Source: an uncultured Alphaproteobacteria bacterium (GTDB lineage Bacteria; Pseudomonadota; Alphaproteobacteria; RF32; CAG-239). From it: a stretch of DNA of 34,686 nucleotides. Under the pieces are notes generated by a model. That model was not told the origin of the DNA and searched no databases. It saw only the letters and a program-made list of their open reading frames with translations. The translations under genes were made by a program, and so were the position numbers. Position 1 is the stretch's first letter. Every line of letters begins with the position of its first letter. Shown piece after piece: positions 22,481-30,669 of this stretch. Location: NCBI GenBank assembly GCA_934271715.1, contig CAKQRZ010000015.1, forward strand, positions 1-34,686, given 5' to 3'.

Positions 22481-23068
22481 ATGGATATGGAATATGCAAT
22501 GTTTCAGCAAGTGCTGAATCAAAAAGACAGTGAAAAAAACGTGGCGGCCAGATTTTATGACAAGGCCGTAAAAACTAATGAGGTGGCAGAAAACGGACTG
22601 CCGGTTTTCAAAAATGTTACTTATATAGAAATCCGCCTGAAAGACAACAGCACCGAGGTGTATAACCAACCGGCAACGGCCGAAAAAATCAGGCGTTTCC
22701 CAAAAGAATACGCGTTGTATCAGCTTTCTAAAAAGCAAGCGGAAAACGGCACGCCTTTGGAGCAGTTTGCGTTTTTGACGGCGGCGGAAATCGCTACCTG
22801 CAAAAGCCGCGGAGTGTTTACGGTGGAGGCTTTGGCGGAATTGGATTTTGACAAGGTACAAAGCCTTGGCTTGCAGGATGAGCATGTTTTGGCGCAGATG
22901 TTTTTGGAGCAGTCAAACAACAATAAAATGCTGGATGAGTTTGCCAAGAAAGAGGCGGAATATGAACGTGAACTGGAAGCCTTGCGCGAGCAGCTGGCGG
23001 CGGTGCAGCGCGCCTTGAATGAGGAGCGCAAGAAAAATTCATACGGCAAGTTCGGAGAAAGAAAATGA
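22481..23068 (+). CDS. Conserved phage protein following coat
   Basis: This 195-residue protein has a middle GTPLEQFAFLTAAEIATCKSRG and VFTVEALAELDFDKVQSLG that follow a pattern I know from many phages (GTPL..WP.L....V..L...G..TVE.LA.L), here in a conserved gene beside coat. The C-terminal third is a coiled coil (EYERELEALREQLAAVQRAL). The ATG at 22481 follows GGAAAA; an ATA-proximal start at 22421 would lie in the hairpin. It overlaps the adaptor gene by 4 nt. Function not known; probably virion or assembly related. Confidence 0.7.
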   Translation: MDMEYAMFQQVLNQKDSEKNVAARFYDKAVKTNEVAENGLPVFKNVTYIEIRLKDNSTEVYNQPATAEKIRRFPKEYALYQLSKKQAENGTPLEQFAFLTAAEIATCKSRGVFTVEALAELDFDKVQSLGLQDEHVLAQMFLEQSNNNKMLDEFAKKEAEYERELEALREQLAAVQRALNEERKKNSYGKFGERK

Positions 23069-23787
23069 AAACTATTTTGGAAATTTGCCGCGAGGTTGCC
23101 GATTTGGCGGCGACCAAGCGTCCCAATAATTTGTTTGACGCCAACAGCCAGCAGGAAAGTATTTTTTTGAGCGTGGCCAAGTCGGCGCTGGACAGCCTGC
23201 TGCGCTACGGCGATTGGCAGGAGCTGACAAAAGAGGGCTGCCTGCGCACGGTTGAGGGCCGCACTCAATATCCGATAGCCGAGTTTCTGCCGGATTTTTA
23301 TTGTTTGCTGAACAATACTATTTTTATTAAAGACAGCCGAGAACGCGTTATCGGAGCGATTACACCGGAGCAATGGATGCGCGAAAAATATTTTTCCAGC
23401 CCCGGCAATAATCTTAAATTCAAAATTCAGAACGGGCGTTTTGTGTTTTTAACGCCGCCGGCCGAAGGAATGCGGATTGTGTTTCAATATCGCTCCAACG
23501 GAGTGGCGTGGGATTTTGACACCTTTGAAGAAAAAAGCGAACTGACCGCCAATACGGATGTGCCGGTGTTTGACGAATATCTGGTAAAGCTGAACATTTT
23601 GTGGCGCTGGCTGAAACGCAGCGGTTTGGATTACGGCGAAGAATATGACGAGTTTCAGCGCGAGCTTAAAAAGCGTTTCGGCGCCGAGCATGCTGCAGCC
23701 GATATCTGTCTGGCGCATCCGGCGGACGATTTAGGCAAAACAGGAGTAATAATCAATGAAGTTAAAGTTAGCAGCAAGGGGCAATAA
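23065..23787 (+). CDS. Head-tail adaptor (P22 gp4-like)
   Basis: This 240-residue protein has an N-terminal helical part (ILEICREVADLAATKRPNNLF, SALDSLLRYGDWQEL), then QYPIAEFLPDFYCLLNNTIFI and a FRFFLTPP-like strand region (RFVFLTPPAEGMRIVFQYRS). A C-terminal helix set (YLVKLNILWRWLKRSGLDY) completes the architecture of podovirus adaptors that bind the portal ring and carry the tail. It overlaps the preceding gene by 4 nt (ATGA) and the next by 32 nt. Confidence 0.78.
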   Translation: MKTILEICREVADLAATKRPNNLFDANSQQESIFLSVAKSALDSLLRYGDWQELTKEGCLRTVEGRTQYPIAEFLPDFYCLLNNTIFIKDSRERVIGAITPEQWMREKYFSSPGNNLKFKIQNGRFVFLTPPAEGMRIVFQYRSNGVAWDFDTFEEKSELTANTDVPVFDEYLVKLNILWRWLKRSGLDYGEEYDEFQRELKKRFGAEHAAADICLAHPADDLGKTGVIINEVKVSSKGQ

Positions 23788-25315
23788 GTCGGTAAGCTAT
23801 ACGCTGCCGGCGCCGATTAAAGGGCTTAACGTCCGCGACAGCTTGGCGGATATGGCGGCGGGCTATGCCGTGGTTATGGATAATTATATGCCGCTGGACA
23901 CCAAAGTGACGCTGCGCAAAGGCTATACGGAATATGTGAAGCTGCCGGAAAAAGTCTGCACGCTGGCGGAATATAAAAACGGCGGCAGCAATTATTTTTT
24001 TGCGGTTTCTGGCGGCAAAGCCTATAATATAAGCTCGCGCAAAAATGTGTCAGCTTATGAAAACATAAAATTTTCAAACAGCTATTGCCGGACGCAGCAA
24101 TATAAAAATTATCTGTATTTTGTAAACGGCAGCGATGTCCCGAAAGTCTATTGGCAGGATGACAGCGGGGCTGAGCATTTTGAGGATTGGGGCTTCAGCG
24201 CCGCCAGCCTCAATCCGCTGCGTATAGCCAATGTCGGGCTTTCTAAACAGCGGCTGTGGTTTGTGGAAAGCGGCACGCTCAAAGTCTGGTATCCCGAAAC
24301 CGCCGGCAATATTGCAGGCAAGCTGAACTGCTTTGATTTGGCGCAGGTAGCGCGTTTCGGCGGCGAGCTGGTGGCGGTTGCCAACTGGACGCAGGACGGC
24401 GGGCAGGGCATAGACGACTTGACGGTATTTATCACATCTGAGGGCGAAGCGCTGGTTTATGTCGGCTCCGATATCAACAGCGCAAACAGCTGGCAGCTGC
24501 GCGGTTCCTATAAAATCAGCCGTCCGATTGGCTATAGCTGTTTGGTGCCGTATCAGGGCGATGTCGTGATAATTTCGGAAGACGGCTATATCCCGCTGTC
24601 TAAAGCTTTGCCGCTGGAGCAGGCCAACGCGTCGCAGATAGCTTTCAGCGACGCCATACGCGGGCTGGTGCTGTCGCGGACTGCACATAATCTGCAGCGT
24701 TACGGCTGGCAGGGCATAATTTACAGCCGCGGCGGCTACGGGCTTTTTAACGTGCCTGTTTCCAACCAATACGAGCAGCATGTAATTAACGTAAACACCG
24801 GCGCTTGGTGCCGTTTTACGGGTATCCGCGCGCATTGCTGGGGGCTGTATAATCAGCGGCTATATTTCGGTGCCGATGAGGGCGTTTTTTTGTTTGATGA
24901 GGGCTATTCCGACAACGGAGTAGAAATCAGCGGACATGTGGAGCAAGCCTATAATGATTTAGGCTGCAACAGTGTCAAAAAAATTCAGCTGTTGAATCCG
25001 CACACCAAATCCAGCACCGGCTATTCGCTGGTTATTTATACCAATATGGATATGGAAAACCGCAGAGTTGACTATTTAGAAAACTTTGCTGCTTCCGGCC
25101 GGCATAAGTGGAATGAAACCAAGTGGTCAAGCTCCAAAGAGCCGCTGGGTATAAAATGGGGCGCCGCCGAAAGCACTTCTATCCGCAGCCAATGGATAGC
25201 CAATTCATCTACCGGTTACAAAGCCAGCGTGGTCTTTAAAACCAAAACTAAAGGCAATCTGATAGAGTGGTTTGAAACCGGCATCCGCTATGAAGTCGGG
25301 AGCGGGGTGCTATGA
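23756..25315 (+). CDS. Tail hub or tail-stabilising protein (beta-propeller type)
   Basis: This 519-residue protein is beta-rich throughout, opening with YTLPAPIKGLNVRDSLADM and DNYMPLDTKVTLRKGYTEYV. It contains repeated YF/VNGSDVPKVYW- and GALYGA-like strands such as NYLYFVNGSDVPKVYW and QRLYFGADEGVFLFDEG. This is the pattern of proteins following the adaptor in podoviruses (P22 gp10 or T7 gp12 position) that form the tail tube. The start lies 32 nt inside the adaptor gene. The GNAT gene overlaps its stop by 4 nt (ATGA). Confidence 0.75.
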   Translation: MKLKLAARGNKSVSYTLPAPIKGLNVRDSLADMAAGYAVVMDNYMPLDTKVTLRKGYTEYVKLPEKVCTLAEYKNGGSNYFFAVSGGKAYNISSRKNVSAYENIKFSNSYCRTQQYKNYLYFVNGSDVPKVYWQDDSGAEHFEDWGFSAASLNPLRIANVGLSKQRLWFVESGTLKVWYPETAGNIAGKLNCFDLAQVARFGGELVAVANWTQDGGQGIDDLTVFITSEGEALVYVGSDINSANSWQLRGSYKISRPIGYSCLVPYQGDVVIISEDGYIPLSKALPLEQANASQIAFSDAIRGLVLSRTAHNLQRYGWQGIIYSRGGYGLFNVPVSNQYEQHVINVNTGAWCRFTGIRAHCWGLYNQRLYFGADEGVFLFDEGYSDNGVEISGHVEQAYNDLGCNSVKKIQLLNPHTKSSTGYSLVIYTNMDMENRRVDYLENFAASGRHKWNETKWSSSKEPLGIKWGAAESTSIRSQWIANSSTGYKASVVFKTKTKGNLIEWFETGIRYEVGSGVL

Positions 25316-25761
25316 ACGATGAATATGAGATTCTGCCCGATAAAAACAATATCATTGCCAAATGGGTCTGCAAGGGGCTTGGAGAGAATACCGACTGGCT
25401 GGACAAGCACATGACCTATGGCTTTGCCCAAGGCGGGAAAATGCTGGGCGGGCTGATTTTTCACAGCTACCGCCCCAACATAGAGGTTTGGTGGACAGTT
25501 TACAGCGCGGACAAGCGCTGGTGTAACCGCCGCATGTTAAAAGTTATGTTTGACATGGCCTTTAACAAATTAAAATGCCGGCGCATTTCGCTACTGGTCA
25601 GCAAAAGCAATGCCGCCAGCGTTAATTTTGTAAAAAAACTCGGATTTCAGCAAGAGGGAATGTTCAGGGCTTATCGTGAGAACGGCGAAGACTGCTATAT
25701 TTTCGGCATGCTGAAAGAAGAATGTAAATGGATAAAAGAAAAGGAGAAAATAAATGAGTAA
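25312..25761 (+). CDS. GNAT-family acetyltransferase-like phage protein
   Basis: This 149-residue protein has the GNAT end pattern: KCRRISLLVSKSNAASVNFVKKLGF, then QQEGMFRAYRENGEDCYIFGML across a loop, which covers the acetyl-CoA binding helix and the final strands. The pyrophosphate-binding Q/RxxGxG/A loop is weak. GNAT-like genes are common inside podovirus tail operons, where their substrate is unknown. It overlaps its neighbours on both sides by 4 and 8 nt, so it is fully embedded in the structural operon. Confidence 0.8.
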   Translation: MNDEYEILPDKNNIIAKWVCKGLGENTDWLDKHMTYGFAQGGKMLGGLIFHSYRPNIEVWWTVYSADKRWCNRRMLKVMFDMAFNKLKCRRISLLVSKSNAASVNFVKKLGFQQEGMFRAYRENGEDCYIFGMLKEECKWIKEKEKINE

Positions 25762-26476
25762 ATCAATAGGAAAAGTTTTTGCAAATTCATCAACCGATAA
25801 ATACGGTTATGAAAAGAACTATCTGAATTATCTGGGTAATTATGATACCTCAAACTATGACAACACCCTGAAAAATATGACGGGGCAGGCGCTCAGCATG
25901 AGCCAGAATCTTGGCAATATGCCGGAATATCAATTTTCGGTAAACGGCTCGGACGAGGCTCGCCAGAGGGCGGAAAATGCCGTGTATCAGTCGGCTGTGG
26001 ATAAGCTTACGCCGCAATATCAGCAGCAACAGGCGGATTTGCAGACAAGTTTGGCTAACCAAGGCATCGGCGTGGGCAGCGAGGCTTATCAGCGGGCGAT
26101 GAACGACCTGCAGCAAAAGCAGAATGAAGCGCTCAATCAGGCGGCTTATCAAAGTATTGCGGCGGGGCAGGGTGCCTATAGCCAAAGCTTGAGCGACAAT
26201 ATTAACAGCGCAAATTTCAATAATAACTCTCAGCTGAATTATATTCAGCAAATTAAAGCGCTGCTGGAGGGTTCGGTTTCCGGCTATCAGAATCAGGCAA
26301 ACCTGTACGGCGCTAATAAGGATATTGAAAACCGTCTGACCTCGGCGCGTCAAAGCGGCTGGGATAATATGTTCAAAACAGTAGACTCCGGAGTTAAGTT
26401 AGCCGGAGCTTTTTCCAGCGGCGGCGCAAGTTTAGCCGCTCAGCAGGCAGTTGAAAAAACTAAAGAACAAAAGTAA
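25754..26476 (+). CDS. Probable ejection or internal virion protein
   Basis: In this 240-residue, Gln/Asn/Ser-rich helical protein, TPQYQQQQADLQTSLANQGIGVGSEAYQRAM (in two pieces) and QSIAAGQGAYSQSL follow a pattern seen in a common phage structural family that sits after the tail genes. In podoviruses this place is taken by proteins ejected with DNA into the host. The C terminus is Gly/Ala-rich (GVKLAGAFSSGGASLAAQQA), compatible with membrane contact. The ATG follows AAGGAGA. Confidence 0.65.
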   Translation: MSKSIGKVFANSSTDKYGYEKNYLNYLGNYDTSNYDNTLKNMTGQALSMSQNLGNMPEYQFSVNGSDEARQRAENAVYQSAVDKLTPQYQQQQADLQTSLANQGIGVGSEAYQRAMNDLQQKQNEALNQAAYQSIAAGQGAYSQSLSDNINSANFNNNSQLNYIQQIKALLEGSVSGYQNQANLYGANKDIENRLTSARQSGWDNMFKTVDSGVKLAGAFSSGGASLAAQQAVEKTKEQK

Positions 26477-26512
26477 AATGTAATATAACTTTAAAAAATT
26501 AGGAGAATTAAA

Positions 26513-26995
26513 ATGTCTTTATATGATATAGATGAAAAAACACAAATTGATGAATACGGTGTTTGCCACAAAGATTTTTCTTTGCGAGATGAATTGGAGT
26601 ACAACATTATGAGACAAAAGGAAAAAGAGCAGCAAATGAAACAGCAATCTCAACCACAGTCTCAAGTTCAAAATGTTAAAACTCAACAATCTCAAAATGA
26701 TAATAATGTGGAAGATTTCATGAATAAATTAAGCAGTTTATATCAAGAATATTTTGGAGAAAGAAATTATCAAAATAGGTATAGAAAAGGCTGTACACCA
26801 GAAAATATATTGTACAATACTATTTCTAATTATAAAATTTCACCAAACCCTAAACTTACTCCAGTTGCTAATTATGCTATATCAAAAGTTCCGGTAGCTG
26901 ATAAATTGGTTAAAAACTATGTCAGGGGCGAACAAATAGGTAACGGTGCGGCAAATGTGTTTAATGCTATGGAAGAAGCTGGTTGTTTTAAATAA
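26513..26995 (+). CDS. Gln-rich phage protein of unknown function
   Basis: This 160-residue protein has a central low-complexity Gln/Ser stretch (QQMKQQSQPQSQVQNVKTQQ) and then a structured C-terminal part (PENILYNTISNYKI, VANYAISKVPVADKLVKNY). The DNA is A/T-rich and codon use is unlike the structural genes upstream, so it may have been acquired separately. The ATG follows AGGAG. No family recognised. Confidence 0.6.
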   Translation: MSLYDIDEKTQIDEYGVCHKDFSLRDELEYNIMRQKEKEQQMKQQSQPQSQVQNVKTQQSQNDNNVEDFMNKLSSLYQEYFGERNYQNRYRKGCTPENILYNTISNYKISPNPKLTPVANYAISKVPVADKLVKNYVRGEQIGNGAANVFNAMEEAGCFK

Positions 26996-27088
26996 AATCA
27001 TTATTCATAGTTATTTTGCTTGCATTTGTAATTATTTTGTTTTACTACTTAAATATTATTTAATTTAACTGCATCGGGAGAATGATAA

Positions 27089-27526
27089 ATGGAAATAAAA
27101 GGTAAAGGGCTGTGTGTGCTTGCCGGATTATATTTTACAATAGACTATCTGATTACGGAGCCGGGACGTTGGATTGAATCTTTAGCGGCTCCTATTGAGA
27201 CTATAACAGACCTTATGTTTTGGGCTTTTGTCATTCTCCTGATTGTCGGTTTGTTCCGAAAAGAGAGATTTAGCTTTTTGCAGAATTTTATCACAAAGTT
27301 TCCTAAAATTTCCGTATATATGCATTACATCGGCTGTATTTCTTTGATTTTGTATATAGTAAGTGCGGCAGTTGTGCCGGTTCTCTTGTCAGAAAGCGTC
27401 GGTTCGCAGTTAAAAGAATATTTAGCCTGGGGATTGATTGCTTTGTGCTACGGCGGTGAGCTGCTTGCTTTGATTATCGCAACGCGTAAAGTATTTTTTA
27501 AACCGAAAAATTCTGAAAATAAGTAA
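27089..27526 (+). CDS. Four-helix membrane protein at the right end of the phage block
   Basis: This 145-residue protein has hydrophobic segments VLAGLYFTIDYLI, ITDLMFWAFVILLIVGLF, IGCISLILYIVSAAVVPVLL and AWGLIALCYGGELLALIIA. The ATG follows GGGAGA. It is followed by a terminator. It could be the last phage gene or the first host gene; nothing in it decides. No family recognised. Confidence 0.55.
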   Translation: MEIKGKGLCVLAGLYFTIDYLITEPGRWIESLAAPIETITDLMFWAFVILLIVGLFRKERFSFLQNFITKFPKISVYMHYIGCISLILYIVSAAVVPVLLSESVGSQLKEYLAWGLIALCYGGELLALIIATRKVFFKPKNSENK

Positions 27527-27552
27527 AAAACAAAAATATAAAAGGCAGAGGG

Positions 27553-27572
27553 CAGAGGCTCTCTGTTTTTTT
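27553..27572 (+). terminator. Terminator at the right edge of the phage block
   Basis: CAGAG (27553-27557), loop GCT and CTCTG (27561-27565) are followed by seven T. The stem is short but can extend by G-U pairs. Confidence 0.6.
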
Positions 27573-27595
27573 GTTTTAAAACTATAAAAATTTGT

Positions 27596-27624
27596 TTGAC
27601 TTTAGCGGATAAAATCTCTAACTT
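27596..27624 (+). promoter_or_regulatory. Promoter of the glycosyltransferase-exporter genes
   Basis: TTGACT (27596-27601), a 17-nt spacer and TAACTT (27619-27624). The ten bases TTGACTTTAG recur in the promoter at 32456. Confidence 0.5.
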
Positions 27625-27662
27625 TGAGTTGTATAAATTTTATAAAGCGGAGCTTGATATAA

Positions 27663-28646
27663 ATGACTTGCATAGGCAAAAATGAAGTTAAATCGGATAA
27701 AACTGTTTCGGTAATTATTCCGGTGTATAATGTGGAAAAATATCTGCCGGAATGTCTGGACAGCTTGCTGGCGCAAACCTATCCGCATTGGCAGGCAATC
27801 TGCGTCAATGACGGCTCTAAGGACAATTCCTTGCAGATTTTGCAGCAATACGCCGCCAAAGACAAAAGGTTTAGTATAATCAATCAGGCAAACCAAGGCT
27901 TGAGCATGGCTCGCAACAATGGTTTGAAACAGGCAAAAGGCGAATATGTGTATTTTTTAGATTCTGATGATTGCCTGCATCCGCAATGTTTGGAAGCAGC
28001 ATACAGCTGTGCTGAAAAATATCAGGCGGAAATGGTATGCTTTGGCTTTTTGAAAAACAAAACAGGCAATATTATTCCGCAAAAGTATAATTTATCTAAA
28101 ATTAAGATTAAAGTTACAGATACTCCGCTGTTTTTTCAGAGCAGACATGGTAAATATAGGATTTCTTTTAATGTTTGGAGCAAGCTTTATAAGCGTGAGC
28201 TTTTGAATGGTTTGGAATTTATACCGAAAATTCATTTTGAAGATTATCCGCACACTTATGCGGTTTTGGCTCGCAAACCTAAAACGGTTATTCTGGATGC
28301 TAAACTTTATTTTTATACTATAAATCCTCAGTCTATATCAAAACAAAAATCAACTCCGCAAACTATAAGCGACTATACTGCCGGAACTTTTTTTATTTGC
28401 AATCTTTATCAGAAATGCACAAATGCTAAAGAATTACATTTTATTAAAAACAAATTCATTCCGGTAATTTTGGCTGAACAATTAAAAAGATGTTCCGAAA
28501 CCACACAAAATACCAAAGAAACTATATGGAAACTTTTTGCCGAAGAATTAACAGAATTAAATCGTAAAGGTTTTCTGGGTTGGCGCGGACATAAACTTAA
28601 AAACTATTTTACTTATAAAAAACTAATCAAAGAGTATGCTGAATGA
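27663..28646 (+). CDS. GT2 family glycosyltransferase
   Basis: This 327-residue GT-A enzyme has SVIIPVYNVEKYLPECLDSLL at about residues 17-37, then the nucleotide-binding VNDGSKDNS and the metal-binding YFLDSDDCLHP (DSDD). The C-terminal part contains FNVWSKLYKRELL and FEDYPHTYAVLA, typical of capsule and LPS sugar transferases such as WcaA-type. It uses a nucleotide-sugar on the cytoplasmic side of the membrane; donor and acceptor are unknown. Its stop overlaps the next glycosyltransferase by 4 nt (ATGA), so the two act in one pathway. Confidence 0.9.
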   Translation: MTCIGKNEVKSDKTVSVIIPVYNVEKYLPECLDSLLAQTYPHWQAICVNDGSKDNSLQILQQYAAKDKRFSIINQANQGLSMARNNGLKQAKGEYVYFLDSDDCLHPQCLEAAYSCAEKYQAEMVCFGFLKNKTGNIIPQKYNLSKIKIKVTDTPLFFQSRHGKYRISFNVWSKLYKRELLNGLEFIPKIHFEDYPHTYAVLARKPKTVILDAKLYFYTINPQSISKQKSTPQTISDYTAGTFFICNLYQKCTNAKELHFIKNKFIPVILAEQLKRCSETTQNTKETIWKLFAEELTELNRKGFLGWRGHKLKNYFTYKKLIKEYAE

Positions 28647-30577
28647 CTGATATGAACATTGCTTTCTGTGTTAATAACACATATTCCGATAAAGTAGCTG
28701 TTGTTATGACGTCTATTTTAGAAAATCATAAAACACAGAAAATAAACTTTTATATTTTTTCATCGGATTTAGATGATAGCAATCTGCATTTATTGCAGAA
28801 ACTGCTTTTGAAATATAAAAATTTTACGGTGCAGAGAATTTTGGTTCCGCAGCATTTAGTCAGTTCTTTGCCTTTGAACATATCCCATATTTCTGTTGAA
28901 ACGTATTACCGCTATGTGATTGCCGATTTACAGCCGGATTTGGATAAAATTCTTTATCTGGATGCTGATTTGATTGTCTGCAAAAATATAGCAGATTTTT
29001 ATAATACGGATTTAAAAGATAACTATTTCTCAGGCGCTGAAGATTTATATATAAAAGAAACCAACCACAAACAAAGCATCGGGCTTGGCGCAGACGACCT
29101 TTATATTAACGCCGGTGTTTTGCTTATGAACTTAAAGTTAATCCGCCAAGATAATTTGGGCGAAAAATTGATTAACGCCACTAAAGAGCTGTGGAATAAA
29201 ATTAAATACCAAGATCAAGATGTTATTAACATTGTTTGCAAAGGTAAAATTAAAAAAATTAATAATATGTATAACTTTGCCACACATAATATGTTATATA
29301 ACGCAAAACTAATAGACAAGGCGAAAATTGTTCATTATACAGGCAGTAAAAAGCCATGGCTGACTGGACGAGGTGCCAAAAAAGTCAAATTTTCAAATAT
29401 ATGGAGAAAATACGCAAAAATTACAAACTCAATTTTACAGAAACAAGTCAAAGTCGGATTGATTATTGACGAATTTTTCGGCGGTGCAGGCACAGCTTTC
29501 GGCGGTTATGGATTTTTAGCCCGTAATTACATAGCTAAATATATACCAAATACAGATATAAAAGTTGATGTGCTTTTGGGACGTGGCAAGCATTTGCTGT
29601 TTGCTGAAAAATATCATGTAGACAATGTTGACTTGTACAAGTTGCCAAAATCTGCATTAGCAGCGCAGTTATGGCTAAAAAAACAAAACTATGACGTATA
29701 CTTAAGCATTGAACTTACATCTAATTATATTTTGAAAAATGAAAAAAATTCAAATAAGAATCTTATTTTATGGATACAAGACCCTAGACCTAAATATGAA
29801 TGGGATGAAATAGAAACAGTAAAACTCTTTACAGAAACCAATTATTACAACCAAAAAATTTATGATTTAGTGCATGATTGGAATGAGCAGGGACGTGTAA
29901 AATTTATTTCACAAGGATATTTTTTGAATCAAAAAGCTATAGATTTATATAATCTTCCGGCTGATACGCCGATACAATACTTGCCGAACCCAATAGAAAT
30001 AGATAAAAATTTTAATGTGCAGACTTATCCTAAAAAAGACAATATAATCTTTTTAGGCCGAATTGAATCTGTAAAAAGAGGCTGGCTGTTTTGCGAAATT
30101 GCTAAAAATATGCCTGAATACAATTTTTATGTTTTAGGACAGACTTTTAGAGAAAAGAGTAAAAATGAGTCTATCATGGCTAAATATCAAAATATACCGA
30201 ATTTGCATTTTGCCGGTCATGTGGACGGTGAAGAAAAAGCTCAATATCTGAAAGATGCTAAAATTTTAGTCAATACATCTATACATGAGGCTTTGCCTAT
30301 TTCATTTTTGGAAGCTTTATCTTATGGAACATGTCTTGTCAGCAACCGCAATCCGGAAAATCTTACTTCTAAATTTGGAATCTGGACAGGTCAGATTAAC
30401 GGCGACGGATTTGATAAAATAGATCTTTATATAAACGCCATAAAAACTTTAATGACCGATGACAAATTACGTTCTCAATATGCGGCTCAAGGACGGGCTT
30501 ATATTGAAAAAGTCCATAATGTAAACAATTTTGTCAGAGATTTGCGCAGAGTTATTTTTGATACGGTAAAACTGTAA
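28643..30577 (+). CDS. Fused GT8-GT4 bifunctional glycosyltransferase
   Basis: This 644-residue protein has two enzymes in one chain. Residues 1 to about 265 are a GT8 (LgtC-like) domain: MNIAFCVNNTYSDKVAVVM, DAD at 107-109 in ILYLDADLIV, LYINAGVLLMNL, and HYTGSKKPW. Residues about 270-644 are a GT4-like GT-B domain: GLIIDEFFGGAGTAFGG, FLGRIESVKRG, HFAGHVDG, and the E-x7-E motif at E549/E557 in HEALPISFLEALSYG. It probably adds two successive sugars to a surface glycan. The DNA is A/T-rich compared with msbA downstream. A second start at 28652 is possible. Confidence 0.88.
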   Translation: MTDMNIAFCVNNTYSDKVAVVMTSILENHKTQKINFYIFSSDLDDSNLHLLQKLLLKYKNFTVQRILVPQHLVSSLPLNISHISVETYYRYVIADLQPDLDKILYLDADLIVCKNIADFYNTDLKDNYFSGAEDLYIKETNHKQSIGLGADDLYINAGVLLMNLKLIRQDNLGEKLINATKELWNKIKYQDQDVINIVCKGKIKKINNMYNFATHNMLYNAKLIDKAKIVHYTGSKKPWLTGRGAKKVKFSNIWRKYAKITNSILQKQVKVGLIIDEFFGGAGTAFGGYGFLARNYIAKYIPNTDIKVDVLLGRGKHLLFAEKYHVDNVDLYKLPKSALAAQLWLKKQNYDVYLSIELTSNYILKNEKNSNKNLILWIQDPRPKYEWDEIETVKLFTETNYYNQKIYDLVHDWNEQGRVKFISQGYFLNQKAIDLYNLPADTPIQYLPNPIEIDKNFNVQTYPKKDNIIFLGRIESVKRGWLFCEIAKNMPEYNFYVLGQTFREKSKNESIMAKYQNIPNLHFAGHVDGEEKAQYLKDAKILVNTSIHEALPISFLEALSYGTCLVSNRNPENLTSKFGIWTGQINGDGFDKIDLYINAIKTLMTDDKLRSQYAAQGRAYIEKVHNVNNFVRDLRRVIFDTVKL

Positions 30578-30669
30578 GGTTTAAGCTTTTTTACGTTTAT
30601 ATCTTGCCACAAATTATTTACTTTTGCAAAATATCGGCTAAAATACGCTCAAAAAATCAAAGGATAAAT

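Larger units (their letters stand above)
9984..27526. mobile_element. Podovirus-type prophage or prophage-derived element without integrase
   Basis: About 17.5 kb of phage genes lie between priA and a glycosyltransferase gene. A divergent CI-like repressor is followed by a DUF6456-like protein, GroES-like co-chaperonin, portal, tail collar, fibre, fibre chaperone, holin, endolysin, terminase, small membrane genes, scaffold, coat, adaptor, tail, GNAT and further tail genes. All structural reading frames look intact and tightly spaced. No integrase, excisionase, transposase, replication or recombination gene is visible, and I found no direct repeat at the two edges that could serve as att sites. 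Portal and terminase are separated, unlike the usual order. An incomplete prophage, a domesticated particle, or a gene-transfer-agent-like element are all possible. Confidence 0.85.

Noticed and set aside
24074..24835. 253-residue minus-strand ORF
   Set aside because: Antisense to the tail hub gene and without recognisable domains.
9900..27660. att direct repeats flanking the phage block
   Set aside because: By eye I found no shared core between the priA side (9900-10230) and the right edge (27000-27660); short or diverged repeats could be missed.
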